A stretch of DNA of 64,000 nt from JANXQG01 sp964615095 (GTDB lineage: Bacteria > Planctomycetota > Planctomycetia > Pirellulales > Thermoguttaceae), in NCBI GenBank assembly GCA_964615095.1, contig CAZTPX010000033.1:1-64000 (forward strand), written 5' to 3'. The notes beneath the pieces are model-generated. The model had not been told where the DNA came from. It made no database searches and saw only the letters and a program-made list of their open reading frames with translations. A program made the translations under genes and the position numbers. Positions 34,632 to 43,064 of the stretch are shown here, piece after piece. Each line of letters starts with the position of its first letter. Within the stretch, counting starts at the first letter, position 1.

Positions 34632-35381
34632 CTAAGCGGAGATATTTGCGGTCCGTCCACCGTCGACGACCAATTGCTGCCCAGTAATCCAGCGCGCCTC
34701 GTCGGACAAAAGGAAGCGGACCGCGGCGGCAACATCGGATGCCCGGCCAGCGCCGAGTGGATATTGTGACTCGAGGCGTTCGGCGAGTTGGGGATCCTCG
34801 AACATCGATTGGGTCATGGCGGTCCGCACGCCTCCGGGAAGGACGGAATTGACGCGAATCTCCGGAGCCAGTTCCACGGCCAGGGCCCGCATGAGCGAGT
34901 CCAACGCCCCTTTGCTGGCACAATACAGGTTGAAGCCCTTGGCCCCGAACATGCTGGCCGTGCTGGACACGAAGACGATACTCCGTAACTGGCGCTGATT
35001 TACGTTCTTCTTGACCAACAACCGCACGATCTCGGCCGCGGAAAAGAAGTTCACATCCATGATCGTGCGAGCCAGCGGCAATTCCATGTTCCGCATCGGC
35101 AGGATTTTCAGCAAGCCGGCGCAGTGGACGAAACGATCGATGTGGCATTCTTCTCGTAGCAGGAATTCCCGCAGGGCGGCTTCAATCCCACTGGGTTCCG
35201 CCAGGTCCAGCGGCAATAGCAGGTGTTGCGCCGCACCGCCGCAGGCGGTTTGCGTCTCCGCAAGCCGATTTAGGTCCCTCCCGTGGAGAACAAGTCTTCG
35301 CTCGCGGGAAAGCCGAACGGCAATTTCCCTGCCGATGCCGGAGGAAGCTCCCGTGATCAGCGTACGGCAGGCGTTTTCCAT
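34632..35381 (-). CDS. SDR oxidoreductase, FabG-like (third of three)
   Basis: This 249-residue short-chain dehydrogenase has TGASSGIGREIA for the cofactor, a catalytic YCASKGALDSL segment and a C-terminal GQQLVVDGG. Ser is in FVSSTASM. It is most like 3-oxoacyl-ACP reductases. ATG 35381 follows GGGAGA by seven bases. With the other SDRs of the operon it probably reduces a keto group on an ACP-bound acyl chain or on a sugar. Confidence 0.88.
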   Translation of the reverse strand: MENACRTLITGASSGIGREIAVRLSRERRLVLHGRDLNRLAETQTACGGAAQHLLLPLDLAEPSGIEAALREFLLREECHIDRFVHCAGLLKILPMRNMELPLARTIMDVNFFSAAEIVRLLVKKNVNQRQLRSIVFVSSTASMFGAKGFNLYCASKGALDSLMRALAVELAPEIRVNSVLPGGVRTAMTQSMFEDPQLAERLESQYPLGAGRASDVAAAVRFLLSDEARWITGQQLVVDGGRTANISA

Positions 35382-35401
35382 GTCGAAATCTCCCAAGCTG
35401 T

Positions 35402-36163
35402 CTATTGTGCGCTATATCCGCCGTCGACGGTCAGAACCGTCCCCGTAATCCATTTTCCCGTGTCGGCGAGGAGGAACGCAATCGCGCCGGCCACGTCCTC
35501 GGGTTCTCCCCAACCCAGCGGGTGCAGGGCCTTCATCCGCGATTCCTGTTCGGCGTCCCAAAACTTGGCCACCTTGCCGTGCATGGGCGTATTGATGAAT
35601 CCAGGCGCCACGCAATTCACGCGAATCCCCTTGGGGGCAAGCTCGATCGCCATCGATCGCGCCATGCCAATCAGCGCGGCCTTGCTCATCGAGTAGGCGG
35701 CCACGGTGGCCGAGCCGACCAAAGCCATTACGGATGAAATCAGCACAACGGAGCCCTTCTCGCCCGCATAGACCTTCCGGCTTTGGAAACTCCGCACCAG
35801 GGCCAAGGCAGCCTCCGTGTTCACGGCGAACATCTCGCGGTAGCGATCGGGCTCCAGCACGCGCAGCGGAACGACACAAGGAAGCCCTGCCGCATGAACG
35901 AGTCCGTGCAGGCTCCCCCAGTCCCGGGCGATCTTGGTTGACGATTGCGCGATACCGGCAATGTCGCGCAAGTCGCAAACATGCCCGATGTGCCCGTCGC
36001 CCTCGAGCTGAATACGAGTTTCCTCCAGACCGGTTTCATCCAGGTCGACCAGGGCCAGGTTCCCGCCCAGGCGACTGGACAGAATGGCCACGGACCTACC
36101 TATCCCCGAGGCCGCCCCGGTCACCAAGATCCGCCGCCCCGTCAAATCAAGAGGATTATACAT
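35402..36163 (-). CDS. SDR oxidoreductase, FabG-like (second of three)
   Basis: 253 residues with TGAASGIGRSVA, LISSVMALVGS, the YSMSKAALIGMARS active-site segment and a C-terminal ITGTVLTVDGGYSAQ. All catalytic residues of the classical SDR family are present. It lies between an ACP gene and the third SDR. Confidence 0.88.
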   Translation of the reverse strand: MYNPLDLTGRRILVTGAASGIGRSVAILSSRLGGNLALVDLDETGLEETRIQLEGDGHIGHVCDLRDIAGIAQSSTKIARDWGSLHGLVHAAGLPCVVPLRVLEPDRYREMFAVNTEAALALVRSFQSRKVYAGEKGSVVLISSVMALVGSATVAAYSMSKAALIGMARSMAIELAPKGIRVNCVAPGFINTPMHGKVAKFWDAEQESRMKALHPLGWGEPEDVAGAIAFLLADTGKWITGTVLTVDGGYSAQ

Positions 36164-36232
36164 TGGGATTGGTGCTCCTTGGGCCGTGAATCGCGGTATT
36201 TGCCGAACGCGATTGGCTTTCCGCGCGAGCCA

Positions 36233-36457
36233 TTAGGATTCGACCTTTTCGCGCGGAACAGCCGCTGTAAGTTCGGCGACGGTGCGGATATTCCGCAGTT
36301 CCATCGCCGACATTTGGATGCCGTAGTCGCTGCCCAGCACGGCGATTATCGAAAGTGCGCTCAGTGAATCCCAGGTGTCGAAGTCCTGCAATCGGTCTTC
36401 GGGCCGGACTTCATCCACTTCCAAGATATCGGCCAGTTTTGCACAAAAGGCTTCCAT
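36233..36457 (-). CDS. acyl carrier protein (third of three)
   Basis: 74 residues, acidic and helical, with the phosphopantetheine site S31 in DTWDSLSAL. It differs from the DSLD motif of housekeeping AcpP and fits carriers used in secondary or glycan-modification pathways. It is encoded 20 bases after the KAS III gene. Confidence 0.85.
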   Translation of the reverse strand: MEAFCAKLADILEVDEVRPEDRLQDFDTWDSLSALSIIAVLGSDYGIQMSAMELRNIRTVAELTAAVPREKVES

Positions 36458-36476
36458 GCATCCACTCCTTTGGTTA

Positions 36477-37541
36477 TCAAGGGTAATCGATCATTTCGCA
36501 GAACGTCATGCGGCCGAGGCTCAAGTACATCGAGGCCCACGTCAGCCCCACGCCGAAGCCGGCCAGGCAGATGCGAAGTTGTCCGGCAAGCAGCATATCT
36601 TTGAGATTGTAGGCCAGCACGATGGGCACTGTCACGCCGCTGCTGTTGCCGAAGTTCTCGACAATGTTGCTGGGCATCTTTGCGTATGGGACCTTCATCT
36701 TTTCCGCCAGCTTCTGCAGCATAAACCGGTTCGGCTGGTGGAAGACGTAGTAATCGACGTCGCCGGCCGCAACCTTCGCCAAGGCCAGCAACTCCGCGAT
36801 CATGACCGGCACTTCCACCTGTACGAAGTTGAAGACTGCCGATCCGTCCATCCGTAGATGGTCCTTGCTGCGAAAGTTGTTGTCGCCCACGTCCTCGAGC
36901 ACGGCCGTCTCCGGCCCGGAGGGCATGCGGAACCCGCCGGCCGGGATCATCAGCGCCTCGCAACGGGTTCCGTCCATTTTCAGATTGGCGTGGATTGTAC
37001 AATCGCCGCCCTTCTCGACAACGACGATCGAGGCTGCATCTCCCACGAGGGGATAGCTGTTCCGGTCGCGGGGACAGACTTTGCGGCTGAGCACGTCGGC
37101 ATTGACAAGGACGACGCGGCGGACGGATTCCTGTTCCAGCAAGGAAAAGGCCTGGATCAGTCCGACGACAAAGCCGGCGCAGCCTTGGTTGACGTCGAGG
37201 CACAACAGGTCCGTCTTGAGGCCCAGGCGGCCTTGGACGACGTTGCTGGTCGACGGCATGAAATAGTCGGGCGATTGCGTCACGACAATCATGGCATCGA
37301 AATCGTCGCGTCCCAGCAGACCGCGATCGAAAAGGTGTCGCAAGCCATGGCACACAAGGTCTGACACACAGGTGCCTGCGGTGACAAGGCGGTGACGGTC
37401 GTAGCCCATTACCTCCGCCAGCTTCCTGGAGCGTGCCGCGGGAAAATCGAACTGCTGCATTTCGTCGACGAACTTGCGTTCGTTGGCCGGAACCACCACT
37501 AGCACGCCGCTAATCGTTTTGTCGTGGAATATGAAGTTCAC
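36477..37541 (-). CDS. 3-oxoacyl-ACP synthase III-like (FabH/KAS III)
   Basis: The 354-residue protein has the KAS III triad: C121 in NQGCAGF, H268 in FHQPN and N299 in FGNSSG. These enzymes start or extend an acyl chain by joining acyl-CoA to malonyl-ACP. In this operon, with three ACPs and three SDRs, it probably builds one short hydroxy- or ketoacyl group and does not serve bulk fatty-acid synthesis. Similar KAS III genes occur in pseudomonad flagellin glycosylation islands. Confidence 0.92.
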   Translation of the reverse strand: MNFIFHDKTISGVLVVVPANERKFVDEMQQFDFPAARSRKLAEVMGYDRHRLVTAGTCVSDLVCHGLRHLFDRGLLGRDDFDAMIVVTQSPDYFMPSTSNVVQGRLGLKTDLLCLDVNQGCAGFVVGLIQAFSLLEQESVRRVVLVNADVLSRKVCPRDRNSYPLVGDAASIVVVEKGGDCTIHANLKMDGTRCEALMIPAGGFRMPSGPETAVLEDVGDNNFRSKDHLRMDGSAVFNFVQVEVPVMIAELLALAKVAAGDVDYYVFHQPNRFMLQKLAEKMKVPYAKMPSNIVENFGNSSGVTVPIVLAYNLKDMLLAGQLRICLAGFGVGLTWASMYLSLGRMTFCEMIDYP

Positions 37542-37768
37542 TCGGTTACACCATGCTTGCGCAAGAGTTGCCGGATGGCTTCAACGTTCTTGAAGTTCTC
37601 CGGAACGATCTCGACGCCCTCGATCGAGACGACAAATGCCTTGTCCAGCTCCGATACCAGTAACACAACGTCGAAGGAATCCAACAGTCCGTCGGCAATG
37701 AAGTCGTGGGACGCCGCAAAATCGTTCTCCGGCCTGATCTGGTTCAGGACCGCCAATATTCTCTTCAT
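37538..37768 (-). CDS. acyl carrier protein (second of three)
   Basis: 76 residues with S31 in GLLDSFDVV as the phosphopantetheine site. Its 3' end overlaps the KAS III start by four bases and its 5' end overlaps the GNAT gene, so all three are translated together. Confidence 0.85.
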   Translation of the reverse strand: MKRILAVLNQIRPENDFAASHDFIADGLLDSFDVVLLVSELDKAFVVSIEGVEIVPENFKNVEAIRQLLRKHGVTE

Positions 37769-38574
37769 AAAGGATGGTCGCCCGGTTTTCCGTCGCGACC
37801 CTTGAGATAAAAATGGTCTTGAAGGCCGTCAAACTGCCATCCGAACGCCCGGTGCAGCCGAACGACTCGAACATTGGCTTCGTTTACCCATAGAAACCCG
37901 GCCCGAACGCCCCGCTGACTCATCAGCCCGTAGAAGTTCTCCAAGAGGTAAAGTGAATCCAATGGATCATCACTTTGATTGCAGAAATGATTGAAGTTTA
38001 CGCGCTTGCCCTGAAGTTGGAAAACAATGCACCCCCGCAGCATACCCGCCTTCTTGTTGACCAGAACCTGCCCCCCGGCTATGAACTCAGCCAGACGTTC
38101 TCTCGTCGGCAAGTGGTCGGTGTACTTGTTGAAAACGCCGAAAAGGCACTCATGTAGCGCGTCCAAGTCATCGGCAGCAGCTAATTGAAGCGCCTTGTTC
38201 GTGCGGCAGACGCGGAGCGCACCGCTGGTCATTCGCCGGAAAACGGCAATTCTCTCGAACCCGGCCTCGATAAAAGCTGCCAGAAGATCTTCGTCGGGTT
38301 TTCTGTCCAAGTAACTTGCGACGGTCGTTCCTGGAAGTTCCAACTCGTTCAAGGCCCGGGCAAGGTCCGCTACCTCCGTGGTGAAGTAGAACAAGCGAAA
38401 GAAGTCGCATTCATCGTTGATGAAGAGGACCGTATGGTCCGTGGCGGCGCTAAGCAATTGGGCGCCGACCATCTCCTGGAGGAAATAGTTCGTCAAGAAC
38501 CCGCCCGGGGAACGCAATTTGACTGCGTCCATGCCCCGCCGAATATTTACCAGCGTATCGGGTTGAAACTGCAT
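37765..38574 (-). CDS. GNAT-like acyltransferase
   Basis: The 269-residue protein has a degenerate N-terminal half and a GNAT-like second half with beta strands around GMLRGCIVFQLQGKRVNFNHF and a final GVRAGFLWVNEANVRVVRLHRAFGW. It could transfer an acyl group from CoA or from ACP to an amine. Substrate unknown; the operon suggests an aminosugar or an amino acid carried on ACP. Confidence 0.65.
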   Translation of the reverse strand: MQFQPDTLVNIRRGMDAVKLRSPGGFLTNYFLQEMVGAQLLSAATDHTVLFINDECDFFRLFYFTTEVADLARALNELELPGTTVASYLDRKPDEDLLAAFIEAGFERIAVFRRMTSGALRVCRTNKALQLAAADDLDALHECLFGVFNKYTDHLPTRERLAEFIAGGQVLVNKKAGMLRGCIVFQLQGKRVNFNHFCNQSDDPLDSLYLLENFYGLMSQRGVRAGFLWVNEANVRVVRLHRAFGWQFDGLQDHFYLKGRDGKPGDHPL

Positions 38575-38704
38575 CGGACGAACTTCCCAACGTAATCCGT
38601 GTTACTCCCGGCAGAACAAGATCTACCGAATACCTTAGAACTTATCTCAAAAATGAGTTGTGAGCGGTTTCTTCGCAGAGCCCTTATGGTTTTGGGAACA
38701 AGTT

Positions 38705-40063
38705 CTAATGAGTCGTCGTGTCGGAACAACGCGTCTTCTTAAATCGCTCTCCATGAAGAGCGGTGTCTACAACCGTCACTTTCGCCGGGACCTGATACTC
38801 CTGCAGGCGTTGACGGCAGAATCGTCTCAGTTGCCGGGCCAACTCGCGAGAATCTGTGGGCTGTTTGAGCCGAACATGGGCACAAACAATCTGGCCCAGG
38901 ATTGCATTCTTTTCACCGAAGACCACGACTTCCGCAATGTTCTCCATCTCCTGGACAATGCTTTCCACCTCGGCCGGATAGACCTTCTGTCCGCCGACGT
39001 TGATGATTTCCGACTGCCGGCCGAGGATTTTGATGTACTCGCCGTCCACCTCCACGCGGTCTCCGGTATTGAACCAGCCGTCTTCCGTGAATGGGCTGGG
39101 CGCATTCAGGTAACCCAGCATGGCCGACTCGGCCTTGATCTGCAGGACGCCCTCCACCACCCGAGTCTCGAACCCCTCGCCGCCGACCTTGACCCACAGC
39201 GAGTCGGACGAGCGGGACTTCGAACGCAGAATGCCGACTTCTGAGAGACCGTAGGTTTGCAGAAGCTGGACGTCGGGCAGAATCTCATGAACGCGGCGCA
39301 GAGTGCTCTCGGGCATCGGTTCCGTGCCATACGTCACGAGCGTAAGGGAGGAAAGATCATGGCGTTTGTATGCTTCGCTGAGAAGAACCAGGTTCATGAA
39401 CGTCGGCGAGGTCGGCAGCGTCTCCACCTGATGCTTCTCGATGGCGCTCAACACCGTGTCGGGATTGCGGTCAGGGACGGTGACGATGCAGCCGCCATTG
39501 GACAACTGGTAAAGCATCGTATTGAAGCCGCCGATATGATCGTAGAGAAGGAAAGTGATGGCCCGCTTGGCGCGACGTTTTACCTTGAACTTATTGAGGA
39601 TTCCGAGCAGGTCGTGGACCGCGGCCTTGCTCTTCCCCGTGGAACCCGACGAAAAGAGAATCAGCCCCGGATGGCCGCTGCCGGCAAGGTGGCGGAGAAG
39701 CTCATGGCTCGGCCGGCATTGGGTGCGCGTCAAATGGACGTTATCTTGCTCGTCCAGCCCCAGACAAAACTCGACCTGGGCGATCTCGAGAAAATCATCC
39801 TTCTTGGCCGCAACGGAGTTCGTGAGGGGGACGATGATACACCCACGTTCGATCATTGCCAATATGAGAGCGACGGAGTTGGGAGAAAAATCGGCGTCAA
39901 TGGAGACGACGCTGCCCGCGCTGACGTGGTTCGTGTCGAGGTAGCAGCGCCAACCGTCCAATCCCTCCAGAATGGTCCGATAAGAGTAGGCCATGTCTCG
40001 CCAAATAATCGCGTCCTGTTCGCGGTTCTCACGGAAAACTTGCGTAAGAAAATCAATAAACAT
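38705..40063 (-). CDS. AMP-forming acyl/aminoacyl ligase (second of two)
   Basis: The 452-residue ANL-superfamily enzyme has the P-loop FSSGSTGKSKAAVHD, an A5-like QTYGLSEVG, and GWFNTGDRVEVDGEYIKILGR before the mobile C-terminal domain. The usual NGKxxR near the C-terminus is replaced by GERFKKTR, with a Lys still present. It should activate a carboxylic acid with ATP and load it on one of the ACPs. The start ATG 40063 directly abuts the preceding SDR. Confidence 0.88.
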   Translation of the reverse strand: MFIDFLTQVFRENREQDAIIWRDMAYSYRTILEGLDGWRCYLDTNHVSAGSVVSIDADFSPNSVALILAMIERGCIIVPLTNSVAAKKDDFLEIAQVEFCLGLDEQDNVHLTRTQCRPSHELLRHLAGSGHPGLILFSSGSTGKSKAAVHDLLGILNKFKVKRRAKRAITFLLYDHIGGFNTMLYQLSNGGCIVTVPDRNPDTVLSAIEKHQVETLPTSPTFMNLVLLSEAYKRHDLSSLTLVTYGTEPMPESTLRRVHEILPDVQLLQTYGLSEVGILRSKSRSSDSLWVKVGGEGFETRVVEGVLQIKAESAMLGYLNAPSPFTEDGWFNTGDRVEVDGEYIKILGRQSEIINVGGQKVYPAEVESIVQEMENIAEVVVFGEKNAILGQIVCAHVRLKQPTDSRELARQLRRFCRQRLQEYQVPAKVTVVDTALHGERFKKTRCSDTTTH

Positions 40064-40764
40064 TAGATCCCTCCGAGAAAAAGCACTTGGCCAGTGATGA
40101 AGTCACTCGCAGGGCTAATAAAGAAGTCGACAACGTTGATGATGTCGCGGTACTCGCCGAAGCGCGGGATTGCCTGAAGGCCGATCAGGCGATCGATTTT
40201 TTCCACGGGCACACCGCGGATAAGGTCCGTACGGACAGGCGTCGGGCCGACGGCGTTCACCGTTATGCCGAATTCGGCAAACTCCCGAGCTAGAACTTCG
40301 GTAAGAGCGATCACCGCGGCTTTCGATGCCGCATACGCGGCTTCCCCCTGAAGTTTGAGCGGAACGGCCACGCTCGTGAAGTTGACGATTCTGCCGTTGT
40401 GCCGAGGCTGCATTAGCTTGGCGGCCTCACGACAAAACAAAAACGTCCCGCCGACATTGGTATTCAGGATGTTCTGCACAGTCTGGAGCGGCGTCAGCAA
40501 GCAGTGGTTCATCGATGCAATCCCGGCGTTGTTGATCAGCGCGTCAAGCTGTCCCCACTTCTTTCGAACCGCGGAGAACATCCGCTTGACCGCAGCTTCA
40601 TCGGTCACATCCAGACAGTAATGATCGTAGTTCGAGATCTCACCCTCGATCGGCAAACGACTACAGCCTACCACCCGGCAACCACCAGCAGTATAATGCT
40701 CCGCCAACGCCCGGCCGATGCCCTTGCGGGTGCCCGTAATCAAGATCACTTTCTCTTCACGCAC
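40063..40764 (-). CDS. SDR oxidoreductase (first of three)
   Basis: 233 residues with TGTRKGIGRALAEHY, NNAGIASM, the YAASKAAVIAL active site and GQVLFLGGI at the end. It is a classical SDR related to 3-oxoacyl-ACP reductases. It overlaps the ACP gene upstream by eight bases and touches the ligase gene downstream. Confidence 0.88.
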   Translation of the reverse strand: MREEKVILITGTRKGIGRALAEHYTAGGCRVVGCSRLPIEGEISNYDHYCLDVTDEAAVKRMFSAVRKKWGQLDALINNAGIASMNHCLLTPLQTVQNILNTNVGGTFLFCREAAKLMQPRHNGRIVNFTSVAVPLKLQGEAAYAASKAAVIALTEVLAREFAEFGITVNAVGPTPVRTDLIRGVPVEKIDRLIGLQAIPRFGEYRDIINVVDFFISPASDFITGQVLFLGGI

Positions 40765-41065
40765 CGTGGTCTTCCTTGAGAAGCATGTCGCAGTACTCGG
40801 CCAGGGAAGCGATCGATTTGAAGGGACTGCTGGTCATCGATAGCGCGCGATCATCGGCAAGGGTGACCACCACTCCGAAGGTATCACAAAGCTCCTGCTC
40901 CAAGGCAATTACCAGGCCCACCAGGCGCAGCGAGTCGAGTCCAGACTGCGATCCGTACAGCCGAGTCTCGGGCGACTTGCCGATCTTCGGGTTTTCCTCG
41001 CAATCTTCATTGAGGGAATCTACGGCCCGGTAAATGGCTTGCAGTATGGCATTTCGATCCGGCAT
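40757..41065 (-). CDS. acyl carrier protein-like (first of three)
   Basis: 102 residues; S45 in SGLDSLRLVGL is the carrier serine. It is longer than the other two carriers, with an N-terminal extension, and resembles carriers paired with stand-alone adenylation enzymes. It follows the first ligase by 26 bases, so that ligase probably loads it. Confidence 0.8.
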   Translation of the reverse strand: MPDRNAILQAIYRAVDSLNEDCEENPKIGKSPETRLYGSQSGLDSLRLVGLVIALEQELCDTFGVVVTLADDRALSMTSSPFKSIASLAEYCDMLLKEDHGA

Positions 41066-41091
41066 GGTCCATTCTCCCTCGGTGGTAGATC

Positions 41092-42633
41092 TTATCCCAT
41101 AACTGAGCTCATCAGCGAAATCGCCAGCGCTTGCCGGTCGATCTTGCCGTTGGGATTGCGCGGCAGGGTGTCGAGTTGGTGGAAGACTGTCGGAAGCATG
41201 TACTTGGGCAGGCGATCCGTCAGCCGCTGGCGAATGCCTGCCGGCGTCAGCTTTTCGGCAGCCTCGAAGAAGAGCGTGATTTCCTTTCTCTCGCGGTGAT
41301 AGAGCACGCAGGCGTTATGGATCTGGGGAACCGTCAGCACGGCGTTTTCGATCTCGGCCAGTTCAATCCGATAGCCCATGTGTTTGATCTGGAAATCCTT
41401 GCGCCCGATGAACATGATTTCGCCGCGTTCGTTGCGGTACACGGAATCGCCCGTGCGATAGATCACTTCGGGAAAATGCGGGTTTCGCGGATTCTGGGGA
41501 AAGGCTTTGGCCGTCTGTTCGGGGTTGTTCCAGTACCCCAACGCCAGTGAACTGCCGCGCACACAAAGTTCCCCAGGCTCATTAGCCTTCGCGGGTTGGT
41601 TTTGTTCGTTGAAAATCAGGATGTCTGTATTGCGACAGGGAAAGCCGATTGGCAATGGTTCGTCGTCGCGGAATTCGCGATCCACCACGAAATACGTGCA
41701 GTCAACCGAGATTTCGATCGGACCGTAGAGATTCACAAATTGCACGGCGGGCAGGTGTCGGCGCCAGTAATTCAGGTGTCTGGTGGGGAAAACCTCGCCA
41801 GCGAAAAAGACGCGGCGCAGGCATTCCAGCCTGGCCGCCTTCAGTAGATCCATATTCGAAATATTCACCATCACCGTCGGCACCCAGAAGATGAAACTAA
41901 CTCGCCGGTCTGCGAGGAACTCGACAAGCTTGGCCGGGAACGCCGAGAGCTGCTCGGGAATAATCGCCATTGAACAGCCCTTTGCCAGCGACACAAAGAG
42001 TTCCAGCAAGTAAATGTCGAAGTGGAAGGGGCTGAGGCTCCCCATTATGTCGGCGTGCCGAAATTCGAAACCTGCGGTGACCCAATCGATAAAATCAATC
42101 ACTCCACGATGACTTAGAACCACGCTTTTCGGGGTCCCCGTCGAGCCGGAAGTATTGATAATACATAGTGGATCGGTGTCGATCACCGTTTCAACGCGAG
42201 CGCGTAGCGAATTCTCGTCATATTGGATTGGCTCTGTGAGAACCGAATCGATGCAGACAATCTTGCTTTCCTCAACCCCTGCCGTCAAGAGTTGCGTGCG
42301 CAACTCATGGTTCGTAACGACCAATTCGGGATCGACGTTGGCTAGGATGTTCTCTAACCGCTTGAGCGGCGATTTTACATCCAGGTTCGTATAGAAGTTG
42401 CCGCTGTAGAGAATGCCAAGGTCGGCGATTACGGTGGCAGCGCTCTTTGGCAGAAATACCGCGACTGGTCCGGCCGGCCGATCGGTAGAGGAAATCAGTC
42501 GGTTGGCACAGCTCTTGGCATAACGCTCTAAAGCGGCGAACGTGTAGCGCTCAGTGCCGTCAACCACCGCAGTCTGATCGGGAAATTGCCGTAGTGCCCC
42601 TCGTTCAAAGTACTCGAGTACGTTGCGCTGCAT
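41092..42633 (-). CDS. stand-alone adenylation enzyme, DltA/NRPS A-domain-like
   Basis: The 513-residue protein has core motifs INTSGSTGTPKSV, the A4-like PFHFDIYLLELF, NLYGPIEISVDCT, YRTGDSVYRN, GYRIELAEIE and the C-terminal NPNGKIDR with the catalytic Lys. This resembles amino-acid-activating A domains and DltA more than fatty-acyl ligases. It should adenylate an amino acid or similar acid and load it on the ACP encoded next. It is the first gene of the eleven-gene operon. Confidence 0.9.
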   Translation of the reverse strand: MQRNVLEYFERGALRQFPDQTAVVDGTERYTFAALERYAKSCANRLISSTDRPAGPVAVFLPKSAATVIADLGILYSGNFYTNLDVKSPLKRLENILANVDPELVVTNHELRTQLLTAGVEESKIVCIDSVLTEPIQYDENSLRARVETVIDTDPLCIINTSGSTGTPKSVVLSHRGVIDFIDWVTAGFEFRHADIMGSLSPFHFDIYLLELFVSLAKGCSMAIIPEQLSAFPAKLVEFLADRRVSFIFWVPTVMVNISNMDLLKAARLECLRRVFFAGEVFPTRHLNYWRRHLPAVQFVNLYGPIEISVDCTYFVVDREFRDDEPLPIGFPCRNTDILIFNEQNQPAKANEPGELCVRGSSLALGYWNNPEQTAKAFPQNPRNPHFPEVIYRTGDSVYRNERGEIMFIGRKDFQIKHMGYRIELAEIENAVLTVPQIHNACVLYHRERKEITLFFEAAEKLTPAGIRQRLTDRLPKYMLPTVFHQLDTLPRNPNGKIDRQALAISLMSSVMG

Positions 42634-43064
42634 CGGTCTTGGATTCTACGTCAGAATAGCTAGGGCATGCTGCAGAGAAAAGTTCGACGCAGGCCTTTGG
42701 CTAAATTACCCCAGCATAAGAAAAGATCAAGTAGGATGGACTTCCTAATCCGTCCTGGACGGGCTTGGAAGCCCATCCCACGTGATTGAATTCTTTGCCG
42801 GGGTAATAATCCCACCGACTGCGTGGAACCAATCTGGCCGCAAGCACTCCTTCCCAGTAATTGCGCCCTCGCATTTGGGGGGGCCTAGATCGTCTGGGAT
42901 GGACAATAACGGGTGATGATATACCCACATCAGAACGAACTGTCAATTCCATCCTGTTGAGATACCTGCGCAATTTCGGATTGCGTCTTCGGCCACGGCG
43001 GATCACGTCAACCGCGGTGGAATTCACATTGCAGCAGGCAGCTTGTATAGTCATAATGCGCGGC
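42634..43064. promoter_or_regulatory. divergent control region of the acyl operon and TPR array
   Basis: This 431-bp region separates the first gene of the minus-strand acyl operon from the first TPR glycosyltransferase. It contains the palindrome at 42731-42781. No strong sigma-70 or sigma-54 boxes stand out. Promoters for both units must lie here unless the array is read from farther away. Confidence 0.4.
42731..42781. repeat. MITE-like palindrome with TAATCCGTCC core
   Basis: The arms GTAGGATGGACTTCC and GGAAGCCCATCCCAC pair with two mismatches; the centre holds CCGTCC-T-GGACGG. A shorter relative with CTAATCCGTC lies at 62856-62886. The element is in the shared control region of the island. 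Confidence 0.6.

Noticed and set aside
33959..42633. Fatty-acid synthesis or polyketide cluster
   Set aside because: There is no dehydratase, FabF, malonyl transferase or modular PKS; the NeuD-like enzyme and the neighbourhood favour glycan modification.
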